64,000 nt of DNA. Origin: Companilactobacillus zhachilii. GTDB taxonomy: Bacteria > Bacillota > Bacilli > Lactobacillales > Lactobacillaceae. Numbering within the stretch: the first letter of the stretch is position 1; each line of letters begins with the position of its first letter. The notes under the pieces are model-generated. The model made no database searches. It had not been told where the DNA came from and saw only the letters and a program-made list of their open reading frames with translations. Location of the stretch: assembly GCF_003606365.2 (NCBI RefSeq), contig NZ_CP031933.2:1-64000 (forward strand), given 5' to 3'. The translations under genes and the position numbers were made by a program. Positions 1-9,718 of the stretch are shown in pieces.

Positions 1-1368
1 ATAAATAATTCAACTGATCCAAAACTAACCGAATTTTGGGATTATTTTACGAATAAACTGAGATCTCAATTAACTTCCGTCAGTTACTCCACTTGGGTTG
101 AAAGTGCCAATCCTTTATATATTGATGGCAACAATATTTATATTTCAGTCCCAACAAAACTACATAAAGATTATTGGGAACGAAATTATACTGAAAAAAT
201 TGCGATCTATTCATATGAATTAAATGGAACTGAATTAAATCCGATTATCGAAAATGATGAAGAAAGCGCAAAAAAAGAGGAACAAACAATTGCTCCTCAA
301 GTTGAAACGACTACTGAAACGTCTCAACCAAAACACATATTTCATAATTCACATTTAAATCCGAAATATACTTTTTCTTCATTTATTGTCGGTAGTGGAA
401 ATCAGATGGCACATGCCGCAGCCTTGGCTGCAGCTGAAGATCCCGGCGGTGTCTATAATCCGCTCTTCATATATGGAGGTGTGGGATTGGGAAAAACTCA
501 TTTGATGCAAGCTATTGGCCATCAAATGATCAAACTCGATCCACTTGCCAAAGTTAAATATGTTACGAGTGAAACTTTCGCCAACGACTTCATCAACTCA
601 ATCCAGATGCGGACTCAAGATGATTTCAGACAAGAATATCGAAACGTTGATCTACTATTAATAGATGATATTCAATTCTTCGCTGAAAAAGAGGGAACTC
701 AAGAAGAGTTCTTCCATACTTTTAATGAACTTTATGAAAATGGCAAACAGATCGTAATGACATCTGATCGTTTGCCAAATGAAATCCCTAAATTACAACA
801 ACGATTAGTTTCTAGATTTACCCAAGGACTATCAGCTGATATAACTGCTCCAGATCTTGAAACTAGAATTGCTATCTTACGCAATAAAGCTAAAGCAGAA
901 CACCTTGAAATTCCTGATGACACGCTTTCTTATATTGCGGCCCAAATTGATACCAATGTTCGTGAACTTGAGGGCGCACTGATTCGCGTTCAAGCTTATT
1001 CAACGACCAAAAATACTGATATTACTAAATCAGTAGCAGCGGATGCGTTGAAAATTTATAAATTATCTAACGACAAAAACGGCATTTCGATTTCGAAAAT
1101 CCAAAATAAAGTCGCTAAATACTACCATGTTACGATTCAAGATTTGAAAGGGAAGAAGCGGGTTAAATCAATCGTTGTTCCTCGACAAATCGCCATGTAT
1201 TTATCACGTGAGTTAACTGACCGATCTCTGCCACAAATTGGCATGGAATTTGGCGGAAAAGATCATACGACAGTTATGCATTCATGTGATAAAATATCCG
1301 AATTGCTAATTAAAGATGACGATTTGAAACGGTCTGTCAATGAACTAAAAGATGACTTGAGAAATTAA
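1..1368 (+). CDS. dnaA: Chromosomal replication initiator DnaA (5' end at window edge)
   Basis: AAA+ initiator that binds DnaA boxes, melts oriC and loads the replicative helicase. The frame is open from base 1 (455 codons), which is full DnaA length. Codon 1 is ATA, so either the true start lies just outside the window or the record was cut at the gene start; no RBS can be checked. In order: N-terminal helicase-interaction domain (roughly codons 1-85), a variable acidic linker, then the AAA+ core with Walker A GGVGLGKT near codons 159-166 and Walker B LLLIDD near 218-223. The C-terminal DNA-binding domain carries the signature DHTTVMHSC near codons 420-430. It is followed by oriC and dnaN, the usual Firmicute arrangement. 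The identity is certain; only the first codon is not. Confidence 0.97.
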   Translation: MNNSTDPKLTEFWDYFTNKLRSQLTSVSYSTWVESANPLYIDGNNIYISVPTKLHKDYWERNYTEKIAIYSYELNGTELNPIIENDEESAKKEEQTIAPQVETTTETSQPKHIFHNSHLNPKYTFSSFIVGSGNQMAHAAALAAAEDPGGVYNPLFIYGGVGLGKTHLMQAIGHQMIKLDPLAKVKYVTSETFANDFINSIQMRTQDDFRQEYRNVDLLLIDDIQFFAEKEGTQEEFFHTFNELYENGKQIVMTSDRLPNEIPKLQQRLVSRFTQGLSADITAPDLETRIAILRNKAKAEHLEIPDDTLSYIAAQIDTNVRELEGALIRVQAYSTTKNTDITKSVAADALKIYKLSNDKNGISISKIQNKVAKYYHVTIQDLKGKKRVKSIVVPRQIAMYLSRELTDRSLPQIGMEFGGKDHTTVMHSCDKISELLIKDDDLKRSVNELKDDLRN

Positions 1369-1526
1369 CATGTTTATAACTTTTAGTTTTTCCCACAGTT
1401 ATCCACAGCTGTTAATAACATAAAAAATTCAACTGTTGCCTAACCTTTGGAGAGTTTTCCACAGTTTTAACAGTACCTACTACTACTTCTATCTTTATAT
1501 TAATTAATTAAAAAAGGGAGTTACCT
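1369..1526 (+). other. oriC region between dnaA and dnaN
   Basis: The dnaA-dnaN spacer carries a consensus DnaA box TTATCCACA at 1399-1407, a near box TTTCCCACA at 1389-1397 and another, TTTTCCACA, at 1455-1463, all on the + strand. After the last box come CTA/CTT triplets and an AT-rich tract. This matches the downstream, unwinding half of bipartite Firmicute origins such as that of B. subtilis. The upstream half, in front of dnaA, lies outside the window. Confidence 0.88.
1477..1515 (+). other. DnaA-trio element and AT-rich unwinding region
   Basis: CTACTACTACT at 1477-1487, followed by a TTCTATCT run and then an almost pure A/T stretch (1490-1515), sits 13 nt after the DnaA box at 1455-1463. 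Box, short spacer, repeated triplets, then AT-rich DNA is the layout described for the B. subtilis basal unwinding system, where DnaA-trios guide DnaA onto a single strand. The dnaN RBS (GGGAG) begins right after it. Confidence 0.8.
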
Positions 1527-2663
1527 ATGAAATTTTCTATTGATCGATCAAAATTCATTAACCAAACAAGTAACGTTCAAAGAGCAATTTCGACAAAGAC
1601 GACTATTCCTATTTTGACAGGAATGAAATTAGATCTTTCGGAATCAGGCTTAACAATTACAGGAAGCAATTCAGATATTTCAATCACATCATTTATTTCA
1701 AAAGATGATGCTGATAATGAATTGAAAATTGAAAGCACAGGTTCAATTGTTTTACCTGCTAGATTTTTTAACGAAATTATTAAGAAACTTCCTGGCGACA
1801 ATTTTGAATTAGAAGTTTTGAGCAATAATCAAACATTGATCAAATCTGGTGTTTCAGAATTTACAATCAACGGACTAGATGCTGTAAATTATCCACATCT
1901 TCCCGATGTTGAAACTGATAATCAATTAGTTTTGCCAACCGATGTTTTCAAAGAAGTCGTTAACCAAACAGTTATCGCGGTTTCAACTCAAGAAAGTCGT
2001 CCAGTCCTAACTGGTGTCAATTTCCTAATTACTAGTGAAGGTCTAACAGCTGTCGCAACTGATAGTCACCGTCTTTCACAACGTAAGATCGACATTACTA
2101 GTGATGAAGACTACAACTTGATTATTCCAGGTAAGAGTTTGACTGAGTTAGTTAGAACTATTAGCGATTCAGTTAAAGAAATTTCAATGTCAATTTCAGA
2201 AAACCAAGTATTATTCAGTTTTGATAACATCATGTTCTACTCAAGATTGCTAGATGGACGTTATCCAGAAACTGACCGCTTGATTCCTGATGAATCGAAC
2301 ACTCGTCTAACCTTCGACTCATCAAATCTTTTGGCTTCAGTTGAACGTGCCTCACTTCTTTCTCATGAAAGTCGTAACAACGTAATCAAGCTGGAAATTA
2401 AAGCTGTGGATAAAAAAGCCACACTTTATGGAAATTCACCAGAAGTCGGAACAGTTGAAGAAGTTCTTGAATGTGAAAACCTTGAAGGGGACGATTTGGA
2501 AATTTCGTTCAATCCTGATTATCTAAAGGATGCTTTGAGATCGTTCGGAAGTAACACAACAATTGAAATGAGTTTTACCTCACCACTTCATCCATTTACT
2601 TTAAGACCAGTGGAAAATCGTGATAATTTCGTGCAACTTATTACACCAGTACGAACATTTTAA
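1527..2663 (+). CDS. dnaN: DNA polymerase III sliding clamp (beta subunit)
   Basis: Ring-shaped processivity clamp for DNA polymerase III; 378 aa, the normal length, built of three clamp folds. The N terminus (MKFSIDRSKFINQTSNVQRAI) and C terminus (ending LITPVRTF, with the usual PxR near the end) are typical. The start ATG has GGGAG about 7 nt upstream. It follows oriC directly and is closed by its own terminator, so it is probably transcribed with dnaA and separately from the yaaA-recF-gyrBA group. Confidence 0.98.
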   Translation: MKFSIDRSKFINQTSNVQRAISTKTTIPILTGMKLDLSESGLTITGSNSDISITSFISKDDADNELKIESTGSIVLPARFFNEIIKKLPGDNFELEVLSNNQTLIKSGVSEFTINGLDAVNYPHLPDVETDNQLVLPTDVFKEVVNQTVIAVSTQESRPVLTGVNFLITSEGLTAVATDSHRLSQRKIDITSDEDYNLIIPGKSLTELVRTISDSVKEISMSISENQVLFSFDNIMFYSRLLDGRYPETDRLIPDESNTRLTFDSSNLLASVERASLLSHESRNNVIKLEIKAVDKKATLYGNSPEVGTVEEVLECENLEGDDLEISFNPDYLKDALRSFGSNTTIEMSFTSPLHPFTLRPVENRDNFVQLITPVRTF

Positions 2664-2675
2664 TGTGAAATCACT

Positions 2676-2713
2676 AAAATAGACTGAACTTTCGGTTCGG
2701 TCTATTTTTTTTT
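2676..2713 (+). terminator. Rho-independent terminator after dnaN
   Basis: Fourteen-bp stem AAAATAGACTGAAC (2676-2689) with its complement at 2695-2708 (one G-U pair), a short loop, and a T run into 2713. Confidence 0.9.
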
Positions 2714-2827
2714 GCTATATTAGCCAAAACGCCGTAATTTAGCGTAGAAACTTTTTTGAGATGATTTTAGTGGGTGGATACTTATTATTTGAAAAATTGC
2801 TTAAATCGCCTGATATTTAGTTCTAAG

Positions 2828-2856
2828 TTGTCTTTTATTGTGAAAACAACTATAAT
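2828..2856 (+). promoter_or_regulatory. Sigma-A promoter for yaaA-recF-gyrB-gyrA
   Basis: TTGTCT (2828-2833), 17-nt spacer, TATAAT (2851-2856), about 47 nt before the yaaA start. It follows the dnaN terminator, so it probably drives the whole group through gyrA. Confidence 0.75.
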
Positions 2857-2902
2857 ATTAGTATGTCATTAATGGATAAATCTAATAAATAGGGTGTTAA
2901 CT

Positions 2903-3112
2903 ATGTCTGAAAAATTTAAGCTAGAAACTGAATTCATTACTTTAGGTCAACTAATAAAAGAAATGGGCGTCATCGAAACCGGCGGCCAAGCTAAATGGTT
3001 CCTACGTGAAAATTCAGTGCTTCTTAATGGCAGTCCCGAAGATCGTCGCGGTAAGAAATTACGTGTTGGGGATGTCGTGGTTGTCGGTGATCAAACCTTT
3101 GAAATTGAATAA
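2903..3112 (+). CDS. yaaA: S4-domain RNA-binding protein YaaA
   Basis: Small S4-like RNA-binding protein (69 aa), conserved between dnaN and recF in Firmicutes; the B. subtilis homologue is also called RlbA and is linked to ribosome assembly. The S4 core is visible in residues about 13-66: ITLGQLIKEMGVIETGGQAK, then LLNG and RRGKKLRVGD. I chose ATG 2903, with AGGGTG at 2891-2896, over the upstream in-frame GTG at 2894, which lies inside that RBS. The stop codon touches the recF ATG, so the two are translationally coupled. Confidence 0.9.
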   Translation: MSEKFKLETEFITLGQLIKEMGVIETGGQAKWFLRENSVLLNGSPEDRRGKKLRVGDVVVVGDQTFEIE

Positions 3113-4234
3113 ATGTTTGTAAAAGAACTTAAACTTCAAAATTACCGTAACTACGAATCCTTACAAGTCAATTTTTCACCCGCTATTAATGTATTTTTGG
3201 GAGAAAATGCTCAAGGCAAGACCAATTTATTAGAGGCTATGTATTTTTTAGCTTTGACGAGAAGCCATCGAACATCAAATGACAAGGATTTAATCAGATG
3301 GGGCAGTGATTTTGCAAGAATTTCCGGCACCGTGATCAAGGATAATGACAGTCGTTTGAAGTTAGACTTGGTCATTAGTAAATCTGGAAAAAAAGCCAAA
3401 TTGAATAATTTAGAACAACGTAAATTATCCAGTTACATTGGTAATTTGAATGTTGTTCTTTTTTCTCCAGAGGATCTTTCGATCGTGAAGGGTAATCCTG
3501 GAATTCGTCGTAAATTCATTGATATGGAATTTGGCCAAATGTCGGCGCAATATTTAAAGACAATGAGTCAATTCCGGTCGGTTTTAAAACAGCGTAATGT
3601 TTACTTAAAGAAACTTCAGCATCATCAAGCCAATGACATGATTTATTTAGATGTTTTATCAGATCAGTTTGCAGCGTATTGTGCGGAAGTTGTTTTTTCG
3701 CGTTTGCAGTTCTTACAAAAGTTGCAGAATCATATTGAAACAATTCATGCAAACATTACTGAAGACAACGAAAAATTAAAAATTGTTTACAATACCTTTT
3801 TCAAAATCGACGGAAAAAGTCTTGAAAATATCTATGATATTTTCAAAAAGAATTTCAAGAAAAATTACCAAAAAGAGATTCAACGTGGTGTGACGCTCTT
3901 TGGTCCGCATCGTGATGATATTAAATTCATGGTCAATGATAAGAATGTTCAAGACTTTGGATCACAAGGTCAGCAGCGTTCAGTGGCATTGAGCTTGAAA
4001 TTAGCTGAAGTCGAGTTAATCAAAGACCAAGTTGGCGATTATCCGATTTTACTTTTGGATGATGTGTTGTCAGAACTTGATCACAAACGACAAACGCATT
4101 TGTTGTCATCAATTAAGAAGGGTATTCAAACCTTCATTACCACAACCTCGATTGATGATGTTGATCCAGAGTTAGTAAAAAATCCTAATATCTTAAATAT
4201 AAATAATGGCAAAGTTCAACAGGAGGAGATTTAA
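3113..4234 (+). CDS. recF: DNA repair and recombination protein RecF
   Basis: SMC-like ATPase that helps load RecA at single-strand gaps; 373 aa, normal length. Walker A GENAQGKT lies at about residues 30-37. The ABC-type signature region ([21 protein letters not shown]) and Walker B ([14 protein letters not shown]) are in the last third. The start abuts the yaaA stop, and the final TAA overlaps the gyrB ATG (TAATG). It therefore sits inside one yaaA-recF-gyrB-gyrA transcript. Confidence 0.97.
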   Translation: MFVKELKLQNYRNYESLQVNFSPAINVFLGENAQGKTNLLEAMYFLALTRSHRTSNDKDLIRWGSDFARISGTVIKDNDSRLKLDLVISKSGKKAKLNNLEQRKLSSYIGNLNVVLFSPEDLSIVKGNPGIRRKFIDMEFGQMSAQYLKTMSQFRSVLKQRNVYLKKLQHHQANDMIYLDVLSDQFAAYCAEVVFSRLQFLQKLQNHIETIHANITEDNEKLKIVYNTFFKIDGKSLENIYDIFKKNFKKNYQKEIQRGVTLFGPHRDDIKFMVNDKNVQDFGSQGQQRSVALSLKLAEVELIKDQVGDYPILLLDDVLSELDHKRQTHLLSSIKKGIQTFITTTSIDDVDPELVKNPNILNINNGKVQQEEI

Positions 4235-6183
4235 TGGCTGAAGACAGAAAAGCTGAGCTGGAAAAGAAAGAAGAAAAAGTCGAAGAATATGACGCGAGTC
4301 AAATTCAAGTTCTTGAAGGACTAGAGGCTGTTCGTAAACGTCCCGGTATGTATATCGGTTCTACTAGTAAACAAGGTTTACACCATCTTGTTTGGGAAAT
4401 TATTGATAACGGTATTGATGAAGCTCTAGCTGGTTTTGCTACAAAGATCGAAGTTACTGTTGAACCAGATAACTCCATTACTGTTACCGATGATGGACGT
4501 GGTATTCCTGTTGATATTCAAAAGAAGACAGGTAAACCAGCGCTTGAAACGGTTTATACAATTTTGCACGCCGGTGGTAAATTCGGCGGTGGCGGTTATA
4601 AAGTATCTGGTGGTTTGCACGGTGTTGGTGCTTCCGTTGTTAATGCGTTGAGTAGTGAATTGGATGTTGAAGTCGTTCGTGCCGGCAAACGTTACGGTAT
4701 CGACTTTGAACGTGGCAAGGTTAAACACTCGATGCATATTCTCGGAGATGCGGGCGAATTTAAACACGGTACTCGAGTTCATTTTGTACCGGATCCAGAT
4801 ATTTTTACCGAAACAACTGTTTATGACGATAAAGTTTTAACAACTAGAATTCGTGAGTTGGCTTTCTTAAATAAAGGTTTGAAATTAACTTTTACTGACA
4901 AGCGAGCTGAAACAGCTGAAAAACTAGTTTTCCACTATGAAGGTGGAATTAGAAGTTACGTTGAATTCATGGATAAGGACAAGGAAGTCTTGTTCGATAC
5001 ACCAATTTATCTTGAAGGCGTTCAAGACGGAATTACGGTTGAAGTTGCTTTGCAATATACCGATGAATATCACACAAACTTAATGACATTCGCTAATAAC
5101 ATTCACACTTATGAAGGTGGTACGCACGAAGTTGGTTTCAAGACAGCTTTGACACGTGTTATTAATGATTATGCTCACAAAAATAAATTACTAAAAGATA
5201 CTGAAAAATTATCAGGTGAAGATGTTCGTGAAGGAATGACTGCTGTCGTTTCAATCAAGCATCCCGATCCTCAATTTGAAGGTCAAACAAAGACCAAACT
5301 TGGTAATAGTGATGCACGTACAATCACTGATCGATTGTTCAGTGAGCACTTTATGAAGTTCTTGATGGAAAACCCCAACGTAGCTAAGAAGATCATTGAA
5401 AAAGGTTCACTTGCTACCAAAGCTCGTCTAGCTGCTAAGCGTGCGCGTGAAGTAACTAGAAAGCAAAACGGTTTGGAAATCAGTAACTTGCCAGGTAAAT
5501 TGGCTGATAATTCAAGTAAAGATCCAGAGATTTCTGAATTATTCATCGTCGAGGGTGATTCTGCCGGTGGTTCTGCTAAGACTGGTCGTTCACGTTTGAC
5601 ACAAGCTATTTTGCCGATTAGAGGTAAGATTTTGAACGTTGAAAAAGCTTCAATGGACAAAATTTTGGCTAATGAAGAAATCAGAACTTTGTTCACAGCT
5701 ATGGGAACAGGTTTTGGGGATGATTTTGATATTTCAAAAGCTAGATATCACAAAGTTATCATCATGACCGATGCCGATGTCGATGGTGCCCACATTAGAA
5801 CCTTGTTGTTGACACTACTTTACAGATATATGCGTCCGGTCGTTGATGCAGGCTATGTATATATCGCTAAGCCACCTTTGTATCAAGTTCGTCAAGGTAA
5901 GATGATGAGATACTTTGATACTGATAAAGAAAAAGATGACTTTGTTGAACAATTACCACCAAAGCCAGAACCAAAGATCCAACGTTACAAGGGTCTTGGT
6001 GAAATGGATGCCGATCAATTATGGGAAACAACTATGGATCCAGACAAGAGAAGATTGGATCGGGTTAACCTCGATGACGCTATCGAAGCTAACGAAATTT
6101 TCTCAATGTTAATGGGTGATAAAGTTGAACCTAGACGTGAATTCATTGAAGCAAATGCGCGTTATGCAGAAGTAGATTATTAG
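4234..6183 (+). CDS. gyrB: DNA gyrase subunit B
   Basis: ATPase subunit of gyrase, which introduces negative supercoils together with GyrA; 649 aa. GHKL ATP-binding motifs are clear: [32 protein letters not shown]. The TOPRIM domain shows [10 protein letters not shown] and DADVDGAHI, and the C terminus ends [15 protein letters not shown]. Strong RBS AGGAGGAG at 4221-4228, inside the 3' end of recF. gyrA follows after 16 nt. Confidence 0.98.
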   Translation: MAEDRKAELEKKEEKVEEYDASQIQVLEGLEAVRKRPGMYIGSTSKQGLHHLVWEIIDNGIDEALAGFATKIEVTVEPDNSITVTDDGRGIPVDIQKKTGKPALETVYTILHAGGKFGGGGYKVSGGLHGVGASVVNALSSELDVEVVRAGKRYGIDFERGKVKHSMHILGDAGEFKHGTRVHFVPDPDIFTETTVYDDKVLTTRIRELAFLNKGLKLTFTDKRAETAEKLVFHYEGGIRSYVEFMDKDKEVLFDTPIYLEGVQDGITVEVALQYTDEYHTNLMTFANNIHTYEGGTHEVGFKTALTRVINDYAHKNKLLKDTEKLSGEDVREGMTAVVSIKHPDPQFEGQTKTKLGNSDARTITDRLFSEHFMKFLMENPNVAKKIIEKGSLATKARLAAKRAREVTRKQNGLEISNLPGKLADNSSKDPEISELFIVEGDSAGGSAKTGRSRLTQAILPIRGKILNVEKASMDKILANEEIRTLFTAMGTGFGDDFDISKARYHKVIIMTDADVDGAHIRTLLLTLLYRYMRPVVDAGYVYIAKPPLYQVRQGKMMRYFDTDKEKDDFVEQLPPKPEPKIQRYKGLGEMDADQLWETTMDPDKRRLDRVNLDDAIEANEIFSMLMGDKVEPRREFIEANARYAEVDY

Positions 6184-6199
6184 GGAGGATGGCAATTTA

Positions 6200-8725
6200 A
6201 TGGCAGAGCATAGAATAGAAAATGTTAACTTGACAGAAGTCATGAAGAATTCCTTTGTTGACTACGCTGCCAGTGTTATCGTGTCACGTGCGTTACCAGA
6301 TGTTCGTGATGGCCTCAAACCCGTTCATCGTCGTATTCTTTACGGTATGAATGAGTTGGGTGTTACACCTGACAAACCATACAAGAAGAGTGCCCGTTTC
6401 GTTGGTGATATTATGGGTAAATATCACCCCCACGGTGATTCAGCTATTTATGAATCAATGGTTAGAATGGCACAGGATTTCAGTTATCGTTATCCATTAG
6501 TTGATGGACATGGTAACTTTGGATCAATCGATGGTGATCCACCTGCTGCTATGCGTTATACCGAAGCTAGAATGAGTAAGATGGCAGTTGAAATGTTGCG
6601 TGATATCAACAAAGATACTGTTGACCTTGTTCCTAACTACGATGGTGAAGAAAAAGAACCAATGGTTTTACCAGCTCGTTTCCCTAACTTATTAGTAAAT
6701 GGGGCAACTGGTATCGCCGTTGGTATGACAACTAATATCCCTTCACATAACTTAAAAGAAGTTATTGATGCATTGCATATTTTGATGAGAAATAAAGATG
6801 CAACTGTGGCTGATTTGATGAAAGTTATTCCCGGACCTGACTTCCCAACTGGTGGTATCATCATGGGTCGTTCAGGTATTAGAAAAGCTTACGAAAACGG
6901 TAAGGGGACAATTATCCTCCGTGCTAAAGTTGACGTGGTAACAAAGAAGAGCGGCGCTGAACAAATCATCGTGACTGAACTTCCATATATGGTTAACAAG
7001 GCTAAGTTAGTTGAGCGTATTGCTGAATTAGCTCGTGAAAAGAAGCTTGAAGGGATTACTGATCTAAACGATGAATCTGACCGTGAGGGTATGCGTATCG
7101 TCATCGATATTCGTCGTGATATGAGTGCTTCAGTTGTCTTAAATAACCTTTACAAATTGACACAACTTCAAATTTCATATGGTATCAACATGGTTGCTAT
7201 CGTGGGTAAGACACCTAGAGTCTTCTCACTTAAGGGAATCCTAGTTGAATATCTAAAGCATCAAGAAGTTGTTATTAGACGTAGAACGGAATTTGAATTG
7301 AGACGTGCTCAAGCTCGGGCTCACATTCTTGAAGGATTAAGAATTGCTTTGGATCATATTGATGAAATCATCAAGATTATCCGTGGTTCTGAAACTTCAG
7401 CCGTTGCTAAGCAAACGTTAATGGACAGATACAAGTTATCTGATAAACAATCACAAGCTATCCTTGATATGCGTTTGGTTCGTTTGACAGGCTTGGAACG
7501 TGAAAAGGTTGAAGCCGAATATCAAGAATTGTTAGTTAAAATTGCTGACTACAAAGATATTTTGGCTAAACCTGAACGTGTTGATAAAATTATTTATGAT
7601 GAATTGCTCGAAATTCAAGATAAATTCGGGGATGCAAGAAGAACGGAAATTCGTGCTAGTGAAGTTGCTAACATCGAAGATGAAGATCTCATTGAAGAGG
7701 AAAATATCTTGGTTGTCCTAACACACAATGGTTACATCAAACGTTTGTCTGCGGATGAATTCCGTGTTCAAAATCGTGGTGGACGTGGTGTTCAAGGAAT
7801 GGGTATTCATGATGATGATTTCATTGAACATATGATTTATACATCAACTCATGATCGTCTCTTGTTCTTTACTAATGCTGGTAAAGTTTATCGTATCAAG
7901 GGTTATGAAGTTCCTGAATATGGCCGTACAGCCAAAGGAATTCCAATTATTAACCTTTTGAATATTGAAAAGGGCGAGAAGATCGAAACAGTCATCAATG
8001 TTGATAAAGACGTTGATCCAGATAATGCATACTTGTTCTTCGTAACTAAGTACGGCACTGTTAAGCGTACACCAGTAAGTGATTTTGCTAATATTAGACA
8101 TTCTGGTTTACGTGCCATTACCTTGCGTGATGAAGATGAATTGAACAATGCCTTCTTAACTGACGGTAGTAAAGTAATTATCATTGGTACTCACAAGGGT
8201 TATGCAGTAACCTTCAAGGAAGATGATGTTCGTCCAATGGGAAGAACTGCTGCCGGTGTTCGTGGTATCAAGTTACGTGATGAAGACTATGTTGTCGGTT
8301 CATCAATTGCTGAAGCCAATCAAGAAATCCTAACTATCTCAGAAAATGGTTACGGTAAGAGAACTGCTGCTACTGAGTACCCAATTAAGGGTCGTGGTGG
8401 TAAAGGTATCAAGACCGCTAACGTGACTGAGAAGAATGGACCAATTGCTGGATTGACAGTTGTTGATGGCGATGAAGATATTATGTTGATCACTGATAAA
8501 GGTGTCATGATTCGTTTTGGCGTTCAAAGCGTTTCCCAAACAGGTCGTGCAACACTTGGTGTTAGATTGATCAAGGTTGATGACGATTCAATCGTTTCAA
8601 CTATGGCAAAAATCGCTCATGACGATTCAGATTCAGACGATGATAATGATGAGTCAAAGAATGATGCACCAGATGATAATGATTCAAACGATTCAACAGA
8701 CGAAAATACAACTGATAATGAATAA
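6200..8725 (+). CDS. gyrA: DNA gyrase subunit A
   Basis: Breakage-reunion subunit of gyrase; 841 aa. The catalytic tyrosine is in [10 protein letters not shown] (about residue 122). The quinolone-determining region reads [17 protein letters not shown], the susceptible-type Ser with Glu at the next hot spot. The C-terminal beta-pinwheel contains the GyrA box [12 protein letters not shown]. The last 45 or so residues are a disordered Asp/Asn/Ser tail ([20 protein letters not shown]), common in lactobacilli. RBS GGGAGG at 6183-6188. Confidence 0.98.
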   Translation: MAEHRIENVNLTEVMKNSFVDYAASVIVSRALPDVRDGLKPVHRRILYGMNELGVTPDKPYKKSARFVGDIMGKYHPHGDSAIYESMVRMAQDFSYRYPLVDGHGNFGSIDGDPPAAMRYTEARMSKMAVEMLRDINKDTVDLVPNYDGEEKEPMVLPARFPNLLVNGATGIAVGMTTNIPSHNLKEVIDALHILMRNKDATVADLMKVIPGPDFPTGGIIMGRSGIRKAYENGKGTIILRAKVDVVTKKSGAEQIIVTELPYMVNKAKLVERIAELAREKKLEGITDLNDESDREGMRIVIDIRRDMSASVVLNNLYKLTQLQISYGINMVAIVGKTPRVFSLKGILVEYLKHQEVVIRRRTEFELRRAQARAHILEGLRIALDHIDEIIKIIRGSETSAVAKQTLMDRYKLSDKQSQAILDMRLVRLTGLEREKVEAEYQELLVKIADYKDILAKPERVDKIIYDELLEIQDKFGDARRTEIRASEVANIEDEDLIEEENILVVLTHNGYIKRLSADEFRVQNRGGRGVQGMGIHDDDFIEHMIYTSTHDRLLFFTNAGKVYRIKGYEVPEYGRTAKGIPIINLLNIEKGEKIETVINVDKDVDPDNAYLFFVTKYGTVKRTPVSDFANIRHSGLRAITLRDEDELNNAFLTDGSKVIIIGTHKGYAVTFKEDDVRPMGRTAAGVRGIKLRDEDYVVGSSIAEANQEILTISENGYGKRTAATEYPIKGRGGKGIKTANVTEKNGPIAGLTVVDGDEDIMLITDKGVMIRFGVQSVSQTGRATLGVRLIKVDDDSIVSTMAKIAHDDSDSDDDNDESKNDAPDDNDSNDSTDENTTDNE

Positions 8726-8730
8726 AAAAT

Positions 8731-8798
8731 AATCGTTTCTGCGTAGTTTAGATATGTACCCCGATGAGGGGATGCGTGTCAGGCAGAAACGATTTTTT
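8731..8798 (+). terminator. Terminator after gyrA with a structured loop
   Basis: Twelve-bp stem AATCGTTTCTGC (8731-8742) with GCAGAAACGATT (8783-8794), then seven T. The 40-nt apical part carries a second hairpin, CCCC-GATGA-GGGG, around 8759-8771, so it is longer than a plain intrinsic terminator. Confidence 0.85.
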
Positions 8799-8800
8799 TG

Positions 8801-8988
8801 TGCCGTCTCCGGATGCGAGAAGAATGACGTATGCTGTGGGACCGTCTGGAGCCAAGGTCTCCAGACTCGGTTTTGAACTTCGAGAAGTCCACTCGAATTT
8901 CAAAACACGTCCGTGGTGTAAGCACTGTTTCACAGTACTAACGCCACCTTCACGGCATACGTCATTCTTCTCACATCCTCCGACTAGT
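8801..8988 (+). repeat. Family A structured repeat, copy A1
   Basis: About 188-bp imperfect palindrome. Outer arms GAGAAGAATGACGTATGC (8817-8834) pair with GCATACGTCATTCTTCTC (8954-8971). Inside are three hairpins: GTCTGGAG/CTCCAGAC around a CCAAGGT loop, TTTTGAACTTCGAG/CTCGAATTTCAAAA, and a GGTGTAAG.../...CTAACGCC stem. Termini are GCCGTCTCC and CCGACTAG. No protein is encoded; an open frame across it is a by-product. Related copies lie near 10.98, 25.07, 50.12, 53.28, 57.45 and 57.95 kb. Confidence 0.85.
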
Positions 8989-9138
8989 TGGTTAGTCATA
9001 GTTTTGATTTACTTTTTTGGATATAGTCTTAATTATGTGGGAAGTAATGATGATATTATTATCTTGCCAAATTATCTAAAATAAACTATTGAAATTTAAA
9101 AGTAGAGGTTAATTTCTATAACCATTCTAGTTAGAGAA

Positions 9139-9213
9139 TTCAAGTAATGAATCCCAAAATGGCTTTGAAATGTAAGGGTTGTGGTAGTCACACAGCAGAC
9201 TTCATTACTTGAA
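9139..9213. other. Perfect 13-bp inverted repeat upstream of rpsF
   Basis: TTCAAGTAATGAA (9139-9151) and TTCATTACTTGAA (9201-9213) are perfect complements around a 49-nt loop. It lies upstream of the rpsF promoter and has no T run, so it is not an intrinsic terminator. The sequence after it (GAGGCGGCAG) resembles a family A terminus, so it may be a decayed repeat. The rest of 8989-9274 is AT-rich with nothing else recognisable. Confidence 0.5.
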
Positions 9214-9274
9214 ATCAGAGGCGGCAGTTAATCAATAGCAATACAAGTTTTAACCCAGAATTTGTCCTAGTATT

Positions 9275-9302
9275 TTGACTCAACTTATGATAAAATTATC
9301 AT
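9275..9302 (+). promoter_or_regulatory. Promoter of the rpsF-ssb-rpsR operon
   Basis: TTGACT (9275-9280), 16-nt spacer, TATCAT (9297-9302). It is the only good -35/-10 pair upstream of rpsF and leaves a leader of about 75 nt. Confidence 0.6.
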
Positions 9303-9337
9303 TCGTGAGTATAAAATGTAGTTAATTTATGCTCCTT

Positions 9338-9358
9338 GTTCTTTCTTAGAGAAGGAAC
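9338..9358 (+). promoter_or_regulatory. Leader hairpin upstream of rpsF
   Basis: GTTCTTTCT / AGAAGGAAC forms a 9-bp stem with a 3-nt loop in the rpsF leader, 27 nt before the start. S6/S18 operons in many bacteria have an autoregulatory leader that mimics the 16S binding site. Whether this hairpin is part of that is an inference; I cannot identify its conserved CCG motif with certainty. Confidence 0.4.
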
Positions 9359-9385
9359 CATTAGACCATAAGGAGGTGTACAGTC

Positions 9386-9682
9386 ATGGCTGAAGCACAT
9401 TACGAAATCACATATATCATTAAACCTGATATGGAAGAAGACGCAAAGAAGGTATTGATCGATCGTTTCGATAAGATCCTTACTGACAACGGCGCCAAAG
9501 TAATCGACTCAAAAGACTGGGAAAAGAAACGTTTAGCATATGAAATTGCTAATTACAAAGAAGGTATTTACCATATTGTAAATGCTGAATCTGATAACGA
9601 TGAAGCAATTAACGAATTCGACCGTCTTTCAAAGATTGAAGATAACATTCTTCGTCACATGATCGTTAGACGCGAAGACTAG
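9386..9682 (+). CDS. rpsF: 30S ribosomal protein S6
   Basis: S6 of the small-subunit platform; 98 aa, normal length. The typical start ([14 protein letters not shown]) and conserved core ([20 protein letters not shown]) are present. RBS AAGGAGG 8 nt before ATG. First gene of the rpsF-ssb-rpsR operon; S6 dimerises with S18, encoded two genes on. Confidence 0.97.
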   Translation: MAEAHYEITYIIKPDMEEDAKKVLIDRFDKILTDNGAKVIDSKDWEKKRLAYEIANYKEGIYHIVNAESDNDEAINEFDRLSKIEDNILRHMIVRRED

Positions 9683-9685
9683 TCT

Positions 9686-9701
9686 TGTTTCACGTGAAAC
9701 A
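9686..9701. other. parS: parS chromosome-segregation site
   Basis: TGTTTCACGTGAAACA is a perfect 16-bp palindrome and an exact match to the ParB/Spo0J parS consensus TGTTNCACGTGAAACA. It lies in the 36-nt spacer between rpsF and ssb, about 8 kb from oriC, just where origin-proximal parS sites are expected. No parA/parB gene is in the window. Confidence 0.9.
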
Positions 9702-9718
9702 ATTAAGGAGGCAGATAA

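Noticed and set aside
1203..1218. CACGTGA-centred sequence inside dnaA as a second parS
   Set aside because: Only the CACGTG core matches; the outer arms differ at many positions. Similar CACGT cores in purA and elsewhere are chance.
8764..9084. 106-codon ORF after gyrA
   Set aside because: It runs through the gyrA terminator and family A copy A1; the frame is a by-product of the palindrome and has no RBS support.
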